Shown: positions 27,953-39,884, numbered from the stretch's first letter. The stretch is DNA of 64,000 nucleotides from Bog-473 sp963824195 (GCA_963824195.1 CAWGOJ010000021.1:62001-126000); one strand, 5' to 3'. Notes: a model not told the origin generated them from the sequence alone. Program-made: numbers and translations.

Positions 27953-28378
27953 TCACGCCTCGACCGGCAACGCGTCGGTCACAGCCCCGCTGTCGGCGTC
28001 GGTCTGCGCGACCACGCCCCGGCGCTCCACCCGCTGCACGTCGGCCGTGGCGAAGCGGAGGCTGGGGCCGACCTCGTCCGCCGTGATCTCGACCTTCGAC
28101 CGGTGCTCGCCCTCCTCGGTCTCCCAGGTGCGCTGCTCCAGCCGGCCCGTGACCACGACCCGCATGCCCTTGGTCAGGCTGAGCGCCACGTTCTCAGCCA
28201 GGTCCCGCCAGCAGATGACGTCGAAGAACGACGTCGACTCCTGCCACTCCTGGGTCGTCCGGTCCTGCCAGCGGCGGTTGACGGCGACCCCCAGCTGGGC
28301 CGTCGCCTGACCCTCCCGCGTGTAGCGGATCTCCGGCTCGCGGGTGAGGTTCCCGGTGATCGTCGTTGTGTTGGCCAT
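27953..28378 (-). CDS. ssb: Single-stranded DNA-binding protein
   Basis: A 141-residue protein with ATG at 28378. MANTTTITGNLTREPEIRYT starts the OB fold, followed by STSFFDVICWRDLAENV and LTKGMRVVVTGRLEQRTW, both hallmarks of bacterial SSB. The C-terminal tail is short (VTDALPVEA) and lacks the usual acidic DDxPF tip used to recruit replication partners. Actinobacteria often carry such a second, shorter SSB besides the main replication SSB, so this may be a paralogue used in recombination or competence. There is no rpsF or rplI neighbour, which also argues for a paralogue. Confidence 0.9.
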   Translation of the reverse strand: MANTTTITGNLTREPEIRYTREGQATAQLGVAVNRRWQDRTTQEWQESTSFFDVICWRDLAENVALSLTKGMRVVVTGRLEQRTWETEEGEHRSKVEITADEVGPSLRFATADVQRVERRGVVAQTDADSGAVTDALPVEA

Positions 28379-28486
28379 CTGATTCCTCGCTTTCGTCGCG
28401 TCCCTCGTTCGAAGGGGCACGACACAGCGTGGGGACGGCTCCTTGCCGCGAACCTTGCCGGCGACGTCGCAGCGGGCGAAACTCCG

Positions 28487-28708
28487 CTAGGGCTTCGGCT
28501 TCATCCCGAGGCAGCGCAGGACGAACGCACCGAAGCGGTTCGGGCGTTTCTCCTGATGGTGGTCGGCGGAGTGCCCGTAACGCGACCCGAAAGGACCCCC
28601 GCTGCTGCCCGTGAGTCCGGCGGCGGGGAAGCTGTTCGGCTCCTCGTACTTGGGCACCTTGGCCAGGCGACGTCTCGGCTTTCTCGCCTTGTCACCAGCT
28701 CGTCCCAT
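28487..28708 (-). CDS. Small basic conserved-looking hypothetical protein
   Basis: A 73-residue protein starting MGRAGDKARKPRRRLAKVPK (ATG 28708). It is strongly basic at the N-terminus and carries a polar glycine-rich middle, then HHQEKRPNRFGAFVLRCLGMKPKP. No domain is recognised. It may bind nucleic acid by charge alone. It is divergent from the lipoprotein gene (start 28781) and lies upstream of ssb on the same strand. Confidence 0.45.
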   Translation of the reverse strand: MGRAGDKARKPRRRLAKVPKYEEPNSFPAAGLTGSSGGPFGSRYGHSADHHQEKRPNRFGAFVLRCLGMKPKP

Positions 28709-28780
28709 CGCACCAGTCTGGCCCAGATCACGGCCCGTCCGTGGGACGAATCCGACAGGGAGTGTGGGAGCATTGCGGTC

Positions 28781-29464
28781 GTGTTCGTCCACACGGTGAC
28801 CCGACGGCGCGCCGCGTGCGCGGCGCTCGTGCTGGTCGCCCTGGCTCTCTCCGCTTGCAGCAGCTCGCCGAGCCCCCACACGGGCGCCACCAGCTCCACG
28901 ACCACCACGGTGGCCCGGACGACGACGTCGGCCGGCACCTCCACCACCGCAGCGGGGACCCAGGAGGTCGGCTTCGACCCCTATTCGACCCAGGGGACGA
29001 TCCTCCCGAGCGTGCAGGTGACCCAGAAGGTGTCCGGCACGTGCGTCTCACCGGGCGTGGCGGGCACCACCTCGTACCGCTGCTTCGCGCAGCCAAGCTC
29101 CAGGATCTACGACCCTTGTTTCGCCCCACCGCGTGCGACCAGCGGACCACTCGAGTGCTTCGCCGACCCGACGTCTGCCGATGCCGTCGAATTCGACATC
29201 GGCGCCTTGCCGGCGGCCCCCTCGGGAGCACCGGCGACGCGCCCGTGGGCCATGCAGCTCTCCGACGGGCAGGTCTGCGTGCTCGTCAACGCGGCCTGGG
29301 GCGGGCTCGGCCCCTTCGCGTGCCCGATCCCCGCTGCGACGAGCTCCCTCGCCGACTGCCACGCCCCCGAGGAGGCGGAACCGTGGTGGAGCGCGTCCTG
29401 CCAGCCCCAGGAGACCACGACGAGCCCCTTCGCCGCAGTCCGGGTCGCCAAGGTCTGGACCTGA
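28781..29464 (+). CDS. Secreted lipoprotein with Ser/Thr-rich linker
   Basis: A 227-residue protein with GTG start at 28781 and GGGAG eleven bases upstream. The N-terminus has a basic n-region, a hydrophobic stretch (AACAALVLVALALSACSSS) and a lipobox LSAC, so it should be lipidated at Cys. A long Ser/Thr-rich linker (residues about 30-65) precedes a cysteine-containing domain (CVSPG, RCFAQ, PCFAP, ECFAD, CVLVN, FACPIP, DCHAP, SCQPQ), with eight Cys that probably form disulfides outside the membrane. No family is recognised. The linker style is typical of actinobacterial cell-wall-spanning lipoproteins. Confidence 0.72.
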   Translation: MFVHTVTRRRAACAALVLVALALSACSSSPSPHTGATSSTTTTVARTTTSAGTSTTAAGTQEVGFDPYSTQGTILPSVQVTQKVSGTCVSPGVAGTTSYRCFAQPSSRIYDPCFAPPRATSGPLECFADPTSADAVEFDIGALPAAPSGAPATRPWAMQLSDGQVCVLVNAAWGGLGPFACPIPAATSSLADCHAPEEAEPWWSASCQPQETTTSPFAAVRVAKVWT

Positions 29465-29474
29465 CCTCCGGCGC

Positions 29475-29729
29475 CTACCCCGGCCGGTCCGCCCGTCCGC
29501 GACCGCCGATCGCGTACGCCGTCACCGCGATCACCAGCGACCCCAGGATGACGTAGCGCACGACCGCCGTCTCGAGCGATGTGGGGGCGCCGGCCGAGCT
29601 GATCTCAGCGAACCCCCCGCCGATGACGAGCGCGGCGAACGCGACGACGAAGAAGAGGAGCGAGACCCGGCGGGGAAGGTTGCAGAAGAACCGTGACCGC
29701 GACCGGTCTGGCCCCGTACCGTTTGACAC
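29475..29729 (-). CDS. Small membrane protein
   Basis: An 84-residue protein (GTG 29729) with two predicted membrane helices, SLLFFVVAFAALVIGGGFAE and VVRYVILGSLVIAVTAYAIG, a basic N-terminus and a basic tail (GGRGRADRPG). No family is recognised. It lies convergent to the lipoprotein gene, ten bases from its stop, and divergent from the GT39 gene. Confidence 0.5.
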   Translation of the reverse strand: MSNGTGPDRSRSRFFCNLPRRVSLLFFVVAFAALVIGGGFAEISSAGAPTSLETAVVRYVILGSLVIAVTAYAIGGRGRADRPG

Positions 29730-29895
29730 GGGGCCACGCTACCGGTCCTCTGATGCCCCCTTCGGTCCCCATGCTCGTGGCCCTACGCACACCCGGGCCG
29801 ATCTGCCGCGTGTCGCAGTCGGTGAACTGATCGACACGGCACCGCAACCATATGGCACCCGGACGCGCCCGATCACGGGGTAGGTTGCCCTCAGT

Positions 29896-31851
29896 ATGGG
29901 GGATGCAGTCGGGGGGCTGACGCTCCAGGCACCTGCCGCGGCCGACGACGCTCCTCCAGCCGACGTACCCGCGCCGCGCACGAGCCCCTGGTGGTTCTGG
30001 CGGTCGCCACCTGACCAACCCGGTTGGGCCCGTCCCCTGCTGCTCGTCGTGGCCGCTCTGGCCGCGCTGTCCTATGCGTGGGGCATGAACAGCGCGACGC
30101 TCGAGACGTTCTACGCCGCCGCGGTGCGCAGCATGTCCCAGAGCTGGCACAACTTCTTCTTCGGCGCCTTCGACCCCTGGGGCACGGTCACCGTCGACAA
30201 GCTGCCCGGCGCGTTCTGGGTGCAGGCGTTGTCGGTCCGGGTGTTCGGCTTCCACGTGTGGTCCGTCGTGCTCCCCCAGGCCGTCGAGGGCACCCTCACC
30301 GTGCTCGTGCTCTACCGTGCCGTGCGGCGCGTCGCCGGCGCGGCCGCCGGGCTGGCCGCCGCCGCCGTGCTGGCGGCCACACCGGTCACGATCCTGCTCA
30401 ACCGGGGCAACATCTCGGACTCCCTCCTGATCCTCCTGTTGGTGCTGGCGGCCGACGCCACGACGGCCGCTATCACGACGGGGCGCCTGGCCCACCTGCT
30501 GGTCGCGGGCGTATGGGTGGGGCTGGCCTTCCAGGCGAAGATGCTCCAGGCGTGGCTCGTGCTCCCTGCGCTCTTCCTGGCGTACCTGCTGGCGGCGCCA
30601 CCGCCGGCTCTCTCGCGGCGCATAGGGCATGTCGCGCTCGCCGCGCTGGTGGCGCTCGGCGTCTCGCTGTCCTGGATGCTCGTCGTCACCGCGGTCCCAG
30701 CCCACGACAGGCCCTACGTGGACGGCAGTTGCAACAACTCCGTCTTCAGCCAGGTCTTCCTCTACAACGGTACCGACCGGCTCACGGGCAACACGCTGGA
30801 TCAGCCCGGGTGCAGCGCCTCACCCGCCCCGGTCAAGGAGAGCACCAGCACGCAGGAGGTGACGGTGGCCGTGCCGCGGGGGCCCGGCCGCTTCCTCAAC
30901 GGCATCTTCGGGAGGGACAGCGACTGGGTGCTCCTCCCGGCGGCCGTCGCGCTCGGGGGCATCCTCGTCGCCCGCCGGCGCGAGCCCCGCACCGACCCGT
31001 TACGGGCGACCGCGGTCCTGTGGGCGGCCTGGTTGGTCTTGACCTGGTGCTTCTTCGCGTCCTCGAACTTCATCAACTCGTACTACCTGGCCGCACTCGC
31101 GCCGCCGATCGCCGCGCTCTGCGGCCTGGGACTGACCCTGGCCTGGCGGCTGCGCGAGCGTCGCGCCACGCGTGCCGTCCTGCTCGGCACCGTGGCTACC
31201 GGCACCGCTTACGTCCTCTACCTGCTCCCGGCAGGAGCAGGGGTACGGCCGTGGGTTGAGGCCAGCACGCTGGTACTCGCTCTGGCGGCGATCGCGGTCA
31301 CCGCGTGGTCCCTCCTCCCGGATCGCCCGACCTGGGCGACGGGTGCCGCGGTGACCTTGTCTGCCGCCGCGCTCTTCCTCGGTTCGGCGTGGGCGTCAGC
31401 GACCGTCGTGGCGGCCGGGCTGGGGCCCTTCGACTCGCCCTACCAATCGGCCGCGCTCACCGCGCAGGACCACGCTGCCAACGTCCGGTCCGCCGCCATC
31501 TCGGCCGTTCTCAACCGCGACGCGGCCAGAGTCGCCCCGTCCGTGAGCGTCATCACCAACGAGACCTCCGCGGGGTCAAGCGTCCCGATCCTCGACACCG
31601 GACGCGAGTTCCTCCCGGTGGGCGGCTTCACCGGGAGGGTGCCGAGCCCGACGCTGGCCCAGTTCGTCGGCGACGTGCGGAGCGGCAGGATCACGGTGGT
31701 GCTGGCCGCGGTGGCGCCGCGCACCCGCAACCCCGACATGCTGTGGGCCATCGCACACTGCCCGCTCCTGCGCTACCGCGGGCCCGACAGCGACATCGGG
31801 GGGCGGTTGATGCGCTTCTACCTCTGCTCGCCCGCCGACACCGGCGGCTGA
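29896..31851 (+). CDS. GT39-family membrane glycosyltransferase (ArnT/YkcB-like)
   Basis: A 651-residue polytopic protein with ATG at 29896. A proline-rich cytoplasmic lead is followed by a first helix (PLLLVVAALAALSYAWG) and the first extracytoplasmic loop with the acidic motif GTVTVDKLPGAFWVQALS, equivalent to the VDKPP loop of YkcB and the catalytic aspartate loop of protein mannosyltransferase and ArnT. About ten to twelve helices follow and then a C-terminal extracytoplasmic domain (residues about 530-650). Family enzymes transfer a sugar from polyprenyl phosphate to a cell-surface acceptor. The sugar and acceptor are unknown. It converges on ftsX. Confidence 0.88.
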   Translation: MGDAVGGLTLQAPAAADDAPPADVPAPRTSPWWFWRSPPDQPGWARPLLLVVAALAALSYAWGMNSATLETFYAAAVRSMSQSWHNFFFGAFDPWGTVTVDKLPGAFWVQALSVRVFGFHVWSVVLPQAVEGTLTVLVLYRAVRRVAGAAAGLAAAAVLAATPVTILLNRGNISDSLLILLLVLAADATTAAITTGRLAHLLVAGVWVGLAFQAKMLQAWLVLPALFLAYLLAAPPPALSRRIGHVALAALVALGVSLSWMLVVTAVPAHDRPYVDGSCNNSVFSQVFLYNGTDRLTGNTLDQPGCSASPAPVKESTSTQEVTVAVPRGPGRFLNGIFGRDSDWVLLPAAVALGGILVARRREPRTDPLRATAVLWAAWLVLTWCFFASSNFINSYYLAALAPPIAALCGLGLTLAWRLRERRATRAVLLGTVATGTAYVLYLLPAGAGVRPWVEASTLVLALAAIAVTAWSLLPDRPTWATGAAVTLSAAALFLGSAWASATVVAAGLGPFDSPYQSAALTAQDHAANVRSAAISAVLNRDAARVAPSVSVITNETSAGSSVPILDTGREFLPVGGFTGRVPSPTLAQFVGDVRSGRITVVLAAVAPRTRNPDMLWAIAHCPLLRYRGPDSDIGGRLMRFYLCSPADTGG

Positions 31852-31864
31852 GTCCGCGCCGGGC

Positions 31865-32752
31865 CTAGACGTCGAGGAAGCGGCGGATGGCGATGGCGGA
31901 GCCGATGGAGCCGATCGCCATGCCCACGATCACGACGACGACGTTCGTGAGCAAGACCTCCGACCCCGTCATGTGCATCGCCGTGAAGATGTTGCTGGTC
32001 GTCCGGCCGGACCCCTCGTGGTTGATGAAGAGGTAGACGAAGTAGACGACGACGGCCGCCAGCAGCGACCCGATGAACCCCTGCAGCAGGCCCTCGGACA
32101 TGAAGGGGACGCGGATGAACCAGTTGGTGGCCCCCACGAGCTTCATCACCGAAACCTCCCGCCGTCGGGCGAAGATCGCCATGCGGATGGTGTTGAGGAT
32201 CAGGACGGCTGCGGAGATGATCAGGACGATGGCGATGGCCAGGCAGACCCACTTCGAGACGTTGATGACCGTCTCCTCGTTGTGGATGGTCTGCTGGGGC
32301 TCGGTGACCGACAGCACGCCTGCGGTGCCGCTGAAGGTGCGCACGACCTGGGCGGCATCGGTGAGTGCAACGGGGGTGCACCAGTAGGAGGTCGGCATCT
32401 CGGACTCGGTCGTGGCCTGGAAGACGTCGGAGGGCAGCAGCCGGCGGGCCTCGGCGAAGTTGCGTGTCTTGTTCCAGTAGGCGCAGGGCTGGACGACGTA
32501 GTTCAGCTGCGCCAGCTGGGTGCCGACGGCAGCGATCTCCTGCGAGTTGGCGTTGGGCTCCATCCATACCGTCACCTGGGTGCCCCGCTCGAGGGTCCCG
32601 GTCGCGTTCGCCGACCCCTGCCGGAGGAGCAGCGCCGCACCGACAAGTGAGAGGGACACCGCCACGGTGAGGACGGCGGCGATGGTCATCAGCCGGTTGC
32701 GCCACAGGTTCGACGCCGTCTCGCGGACGACGTAATCGACCGAGACGGCCAT
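31865..32752 (-). CDS. ftsX: Cell-division ABC transporter permease FtsX
   Basis: A 295-residue protein with ATG at 32752. One helix near the N-terminus (LMTIAAVLTVAVSLSLVGAALLL), a large extracytoplasmic domain and three C-terminal helices in the ALVGATNWFIRVPFMSEGLLQG region give the four-helix FtsX plan. KLVGATNWFIRVPF is diagnostic. FtsX with FtsE couples ATP hydrolysis to activation of peptidoglycan hydrolases at the septum. The start is one base away from the ftsE stop. Confidence 0.95.
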   Translation of the reverse strand: MAVSVDYVVRETASNLWRNRLMTIAAVLTVAVSLSLVGAALLLRQGSANATGTLERGTQVTVWMEPNANSQEIAAVGTQLAQLNYVVQPCAYWNKTRNFAEARRLLPSDVFQATTESEMPTSYWCTPVALTDAAQVVRTFSGTAGVLSVTEPQQTIHNEETVINVSKWVCLAIAIVLIISAAVLILNTIRMAIFARRREVSVMKLVGATNWFIRVPFMSEGLLQGFIGSLLAAVVVYFVYLFINHEGSGRTTSNIFTAMHMTGSEVLLTNVVVVIVGMAIGSIGSAIAIRRFLDV

Positions 32753-32753
32753 G

Positions 32754-33482
32754 TCAGCCCATACCTCCCGCTGCCACCTCGATCGCCTGCTGCCCCGAGC
32801 CGTCGAAGCCGTAGACGCCGCGCGCCTGGTCGCGCACCATCACGCCGTTGCTGAGCTCGATGACACGCCGCCGCATCTTGTCCACCAACACCTCGTCGTG
32901 CGTCGCGACGACCACCGTGGTGCCCGTCCGGTTGATGCGGTCGAGCAGCTGCATGACCCCCTGGCCCGTCTGCGGGTCGAGGTTGCCGGTGGGCTCGTCG
33001 GCCAAGAGGATGAGCGGGCGGTTCACGAACGCCCGGGCCACGGCGACGCGCTGCTGCTCACCACCGGAGAGCTCGCTGGGCAGGTTGTCGCGTTTGTTGG
33101 CCAGGCCGACGAGGTCGAGCACCTGGGGCACCTGGTTCGCCACGACGTGCCGGGGGCGACCGATGACCTCGAGTGCGAAGGCCACGTTCTCGAACACGGT
33201 CTTGTTGGGCAGGAGGCGGAAGTCCTGGAAGACGCAGCCGATGTTGCGGCGCAGGTAGGGCACACGCCACTTGGGCAGCTCCACGATGTTACGACCGGCC
33301 TCGAGGATCTGGCCGGCGTCGGGGAGCTCCTCCCGGAGCAGGAGGCGGATGAAGGTCGTCTTGCCCGATCCTGACGCGCCGACGAGGAAGACGAACTCAC
33401 CCTTCTCGATCTCGACGGTAATGTCGCGCAACGCGACCGTCGAGCCCTTATATGTCTTGGTGACGTTTTCGAATCGGATCAT
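32754..33482 (-). CDS. ftsE: Cell-division ATP-binding protein FtsE
   Basis: A 242-residue ATPase with ATG at 33482. It has Walker A GASGSGKTTF, the FtsE-typical GCVFQDFRLLPNKTVFENVAF Q-loop region, the signature LSGGEQQRVAVARA, Walker B ILLADEPTGNLDP and H-loop VVATHDEVL. It partners FtsX. A 15-residue C-terminal extension (GSGQQAIEVAAGGMG) follows the domain. The order prfB-ftsE-ftsX is conserved in actinobacteria; the usual smpB gene after ftsX is missing here, since ftsX runs into the GT39 gene. Confidence 0.96.
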   Translation of the reverse strand: MIRFENVTKTYKGSTVALRDITVEIEKGEFVFLVGASGSGKTTFIRLLLREELPDAGQILEAGRNIVELPKWRVPYLRRNIGCVFQDFRLLPNKTVFENVAFALEVIGRPRHVVANQVPQVLDLVGLANKRDNLPSELSGGEQQRVAVARAFVNRPLILLADEPTGNLDPQTGQGVMQLLDRINRTGTTVVVATHDEVLVDKMRRRVIELSNGVMVRDQARGVYGFDGSGQQAIEVAAGGMG

Positions 33483-33702
33483 CAGTACGAGAGTGGTCGC
33501 CCCGACAGTGGACGGGGCACCCCCACGATCCTACTTTCTCTTCGTTGCGGTTTCGGGTCACCGGCTTCGGTGCAGGTCACAGACGTCCGCGCGGTCCGTC
33601 GGCGCGCTGATGCGGTCGATGAGCGCGCGGAGTGCGACGCCACCGGTCGCGCGCACGCCCTCGGCGACCCCGACGAGGCGGTGACCGCCGCCGTCCGCCT
33701 CC

Positions 33703-34843
33703 CTACGAGCCGACCTCGCGCTGACGGCGCAGTTCGGCCTCCATGAATGGATCGAGGTCTCCGTCGAGCACGGCGTCGACGTTGCCGGTCTCGTAGTTGG
33801 TGCGCAGGTCCTTCACCAATTGGTAGGGGGCCATCACGTACGAGCGGATCTGATTGCCCCAGGCGTTGTCGACCCGTTCGCCGCTCAGCGCGTCGAGCTC
33901 GGCCCGGCGCTCCAGGCGGGCGCGCTCCGCCAGCTTGGCACCCAGGATCTGCATCGCCTTCGCCTTGTTCTGGTGCTGGCTGCGCTCGTTCTGGCAGGAC
34001 ACCACGATCCCCGTCGGCAGGTGCGTCAGGCGCACGGCCGAATCCGTCTTGTTGACGTGCTGGCCGCCGGCACCCGACGAGCGGTAGGTGTCGATGCGGA
34101 GGTCCTTCTCGTCGATCTCCACCTCCGACGACACGTCCTCGAGGAATGGGGTGACGTCCATGGAGGCGAAGCTCGTCTGGCGCCGGTGCTGCGAGTCGAA
34201 GGGCGACATGCGGACGAGTCGGTGCACGCCGCGCTCGGTGGCGAGCAGTCCATAGGCGAAGCGGCCGTGGACGATGAAGGTGGCCGAGAGGAGCCCCGCC
34301 TCCTGACCCTCGGTGGCCTCGTCCACCTCGACGCTGAAGCCCCGACGCTCGGCCCAGCGCTGGTACATGCGCAACATCACTTCGGTCCAGTCCTGGGCAT
34401 CGGTGCCACCGGCCCCCGCGTGCACCTCGCACACTGCGTCGAGCTCGTCGTAGTCGCCGGAGAAGAGGGACTGCAGCTCAAGCGCCCCCAGCCGCGTGCC
34501 CAGGGTGTCGACAGTCTCCACCAGTTCGGCGTCGAGCGCGGTGTCGCGCTCCCCCGCGGCCGCGGACTCCTCGGTCAGCTCGAGCAACGCGCGGGCGTCG
34601 TCGAGTGCGCTGCGGAGGTCGTCGAGCTGGTCGAGGTCGGCGGAGGTCCGTCCGAGCTCCCTGGTGACGGACCGCGCGTTGTCGGGGTCGTCCCACAGAT
34701 CAGGCTTCGCCACCTCGGCCTCCAGCTCAACCCTCCTGGCCTGGAGTTTCTCGCGCCCGAGGTATCGCTCGGCTTCGGCCAGCCGCTCGCCCAGCGCTTC
34801 GAGCTCGGATGTGAAGTCGCGCGGAGCCTCGGCCGCCGGGCCG

Positions 34844-34857
<14 letters not shown>
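33703..34857 (-). CDS. prfB: Peptide chain release factor 2
   Basis: A 384-residue protein. GGQ lies in SGAGGQHVNKTDSAVRLTHL (methylated Gln at the peptidyl-transferase centre), and the stop-codon-reading loop contains SPFDSQ (SPF tripeptide of RF2, specific for UGA/UAA). GAGGTDAQDWTEVMLRMY is also typical. The frame is continuous from the ATG at 34857, so the programmed +1 frameshift found in many prfB genes is absent, as in other actinobacteria. The start lies 14 bases inside secA, giving coupled translation. 220 bases without a recognisable gene separate it from ftsE. Confidence 0.95.
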
Positions 34858-37633
<2,776 letters not shown>

Positions 37634-38018
37634 GGAGGTCCGATCCTACCGGTCCCGGGGGTGGGTGAGCCGACAGGCGCGCCACGTGGGTGGTCGGGCT
37701 GCGTGCGGCTGACCTGGTCTTTGACCCCACACTCGCCTGCCGCGAGGGTGACGCGCCGACACCGGCGGCACGGCGTTGCCGCCGTACCCAACGGCACCAT
37801 GGTGGCGCGCATCGCCTCGTCTCCGCCCGCCCCCGACAGCCGGGGACGCAGCGGGCAGGGCTTACCTCTAAGCCGCACCATGCTCAGCGACCACAAGTCG
37901 CCTTACGTGGGTCGTTTCGCCTGCGACTGGCCTCGACTTTCAACCACAGACCCGCACGCAGCCCGACCCCATGCTAGGGCCCTGCAGCGAGGGGAAGATC
38001 AGCAGGAGCAAAGAGAAC
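37634..38018. other. Intergenic region between secA and glnII
   Basis: About 385 bases with no gene I can support. It must hold the secA promoter, since secA starts at 37633 and reads leftwards. A small perfect hairpin GGCTTA-CCTC-TAAGCC lies at 37859-37874, 226 bases upstream of secA. No translated leader or known riboswitch was recognised. The right end is bounded by the glnII terminator hairpin. Confidence 0.5.
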
Positions 38019-38058
38019 CGCCGCCGGCCCCAGGCGGTGCGACCCGAAGCCGGCGGCG
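38019..38058 (-). terminator. Terminator hairpin after glnII
   Basis: Perfect 10-base arms CGCCGCCGGC (38019-38028) and GCCGGCGGCG (38049-38058) with a 20-base loop, 19 bases past the glnII stop. On the minus strand the stem is followed by GGTTCTCTTTGC, a weak T-rich stretch, which fits an intrinsic terminator of a high-GC organism. Confidence 0.65.
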
Positions 38059-38076
38059 TTCCCGATCAAGCGTGAC

Positions 38077-39087
38077 TCAGTCGCCGGCGGCGGCCCCGCA
38101 CACGGTCTCGACCATCAAGCCGCTCACCACATAGGGGTCCATGTTGGCGTTGGGGCGGCGATCCTCGAGCCACCCCTTCTTGTTCTTGGCGGTCTGCCAC
38201 GGGATGCGGATGGACGCGCCGCGGTCGGAGGTGCCATAGCTGAACTTGGTGAAATGCGCCGTCTCGTGCGCGCCGGTCAGCCGGTTCTCGATGCCGATGC
38301 CGTAGTTGGCGACGTGCTCGTCGACGCGCTTCCCGAGCGCCTCGCAGCCGGCGATGATGGCGTCCCAGCCACCGTCCTCGCGCATGGCCTTGGTCGAGAA
38401 ATTGGTGTGCGCGCCGGCGCCGTTCCAGTCCCCGAGCACGGGCTTCGGCTCGAGGGTGGCGAAGACGTCGAAGTCCTCGGCGATACGGAAGAGCAGCCAA
38501 CGGGCCGTCCAGAGCTGGTCACCGATGAGCGGCGGCGGGAGGACGCCGATCTGGAACTCCCACTGCCCCATCATCACCTCGGCGTTGGTGCCTTCGATGC
38601 CGAGGCCGGCCTTGAGGCAGGCCGCCGTGTGGCGCTCGACGATCTCGCGTCCGGGCATCTTGTCGCCACCGACGCCGCAGTAGTACGGGCCCTGAGGTGC
38701 CGGGAAGCCCGCCTCAGGCCACCCCAGGGGCCGGCCGTACTGGAAGAAGGTGTACTCCTGCTCGATCCCGAACCACGGCTCCTGGTCGGCGTACTTCTCC
38801 GCCAGCTCGGCCGACTTCCGCCGGGTGTTGGTGCTGTGCGGCGTCATGTCGGGGTGGAGCACCTCGCACATGACCAGCTTGTCGCCCTCGGCCCGCAGGG
38901 GGTCGGGACAGGTGAACACGGGTTCCAACACGCAGTCCGAGTCGCTACCCTCGGCCTGGTTCGTGCTCGAGCCGTCGAAACCCCAGATCGGGGGTTGCTT
39001 GCCGTCCTCGACGATCTTCGTCTTGCTCCGGAGCAGCGGGGTGGGCTCCGTCCCGTCGATCCAGATGTACTCGGCCTGGTAGCTCAT
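38077..39087 (-). CDS. glnII: Type II (eukaryote-like) glutamine synthetase
   Basis: A 336-residue enzyme with ATG at 39087 and AGGAG upstream. MSYQAEYIWIDGTEPTPLLRSKT, PIWGFDGSSTNQAEGSDSDC, EPWFGIEQEYTFF and GDWNGAGAHTNFSTKAMR place it in GSII, the short (about 340-residue) octa- or decameric class known from eukaryotes, Streptomyces and rhizobia, rather than the 470-residue GSI. Glu residues in IEQEYTF bind the metals of the active site. It makes glutamine from glutamate, ammonia and ATP. GSII is not regulated by adenylylation. The upstream 480 bases hold no gene and contain dyads that may be regulatory. Confidence 0.95.
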   Translation of the reverse strand: MSYQAEYIWIDGTEPTPLLRSKTKIVEDGKQPPIWGFDGSSTNQAEGSDSDCVLEPVFTCPDPLRAEGDKLVMCEVLHPDMTPHSTNTRRKSAELAEKYADQEPWFGIEQEYTFFQYGRPLGWPEAGFPAPQGPYYCGVGGDKMPGREIVERHTAACLKAGLGIEGTNAEVMMGQWEFQIGVLPPPLIGDQLWTARWLLFRIAEDFDVFATLEPKPVLGDWNGAGAHTNFSTKAMREDGGWDAIIAGCEALGKRVDEHVANYGIGIENRLTGAHETAHFTKFSYGTSDRGASIRIPWQTAKNKKGWLEDRRPNANMDPYVVSGLMVETVCGAAAGD

Positions 39088-39214
39088 GAATTCTCCTGTG
39101 TTCCCCTTCTTCTCCGTGGACAAGGTGCACTGGCACGGGCCGAGCCGGGAACCCATTCGGGCGCGGCGCTCCCCGTGCGCTTTCAGTCTCGTCGGACCCT
39201 ATTTCGCCGCCGTA

Positions 39215-39231
39215 TCGGTTATGTGAACCGA
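39215..39231. promoter_or_regulatory. Dyad TCGGTT-ATGTG-AACCGA upstream of glnII
   Basis: A perfect 6-base inverted repeat with a 5-base spacer, 128 bases upstream of the glnII start. A nitrogen regulator site (such as a GlnR-type operator) would be plausible here by position, but the motif itself is not one I recognise. Confidence 0.35.
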
Positions 39232-39377
39232 CGATGAAATCGCCCTCCCGGAGGCGCGGCCCTCGGGCCTGGGCTGCGTTCCTCCAGACAGGGGCGACCA
39301 GGCCCCCCACACCGCAGAAGCGCTGCTCGGCGCGACGGGGGACGGTGCCAGACAGGGACCTCGACGGTGCCGACCCT

Positions 39378-39417
39378 CCTGGTGGTCACCCCGGTCAGGG
39401 CCAGGGTGACCACCAGG
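39378..39417. terminator. Perfect 14-bp stem-loop between flp1 and glnII
   Basis: Arms CCTGGTGGTCACCC (39378-39391) and GGGTGACCACCAGG (39404-39417) are exact complements around a 12-base loop. It lies 156 bases downstream of flp1 and about 290 upstream of glnII. It could be the flp terminator, the hairpin of a small RNA, or a recombination remnant. There is no T-run on either side. Confidence 0.5.
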
Positions 39418-39572
39418 AACGACGACGACGATGGCCGGTCCGGGCACACATGACCCCGGACACGACGGAGGGCCGGATCGGATCGACCCAGCCCTCCCCG
39501 TGCCCCCCGGCACTGTGACTGCCCTCTGGAGGCAGCTCGTTTTCGTCCGCCGGCGGTGGCCCGCCGGGCGGC

Positions 39573-39800
39573 CTAGCAGGATGTGCTGTTCAGGCCACCC
39601 ACGCAGGAGTTGGCGCTGCTGAACAGGCCGGAGATGCCTCCGCCCAGTGCAGCGACTGCCACAACGGCGACGACGGCGATCAGGCCCACGAGCAGTGCGT
39701 ACTCCACCATGGAGGCGCCACGCTCGGTACGGGCCCGCTCGAGCAGCGTGCCGTGTGCGGTCCTCACTGCGACGAATGCATTCATGAACATTCCCAACAT
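39573..39800 (-). CDS. flp1: Flp/Fap-type pilin, copy 1
   Basis: A 75-residue prepilin starting MLGMFMNAFVAVRTAHG (ATG 39800). The prepilin-peptidase site is in ERGASMVEYALLVGLIAVV: cleavage after the Gly leaves an N-terminus ASMVEYALL with the Glu and Tyr typical of Flp pilins, and the hydrophobic helix follows. The C-terminal part ends NSCVGGLNSTSC with two Cys that may form a disulfide. It encodes the major subunit of a Tad pilus. A near-identical copy follows upstream at 40092. A conserved dyad lies 85 bases upstream. Confidence 0.92.
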   Translation of the reverse strand: MLGMFMNAFVAVRTAHGTLLERARTERGASMVEYALLVGLIAVVAVVAVAALGGGISGLFSSANSCVGGLNSTSC

Positions 39801-39884
39801 TGAAGCTCCCCTCTTGCCCCGTGCAAGCCTCCCCCCTTGGGCGACTTACCCTCGTTAATCATCGGGCGCTTGGTGGCTGCAATC

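Larger units (their letters stand above)
39088..39572. other. Non-coding interval upstream of glnII with strong dyads
   Basis: 485 bases between glnII and the first flp gene. No credible gene is seen. It should contain the glnII promoter. Contents: TCGGTT-N5-AACCGA at 39215-39231; two direct copies of GACGGTGCC around 39348 and 39364; and a perfect 14-base stem-loop at 39378-39417. The flp1 stop at 39573 implies that transcription from the pilin side also ends here. Confidence 0.5.

Noticed and set aside
33483..33702. Small gene between prfB and ftsE
   Set aside because: Open frames in this 220-base gap are Arg-rich and lack ribosome sites; probably leader and promoter of ftsE.
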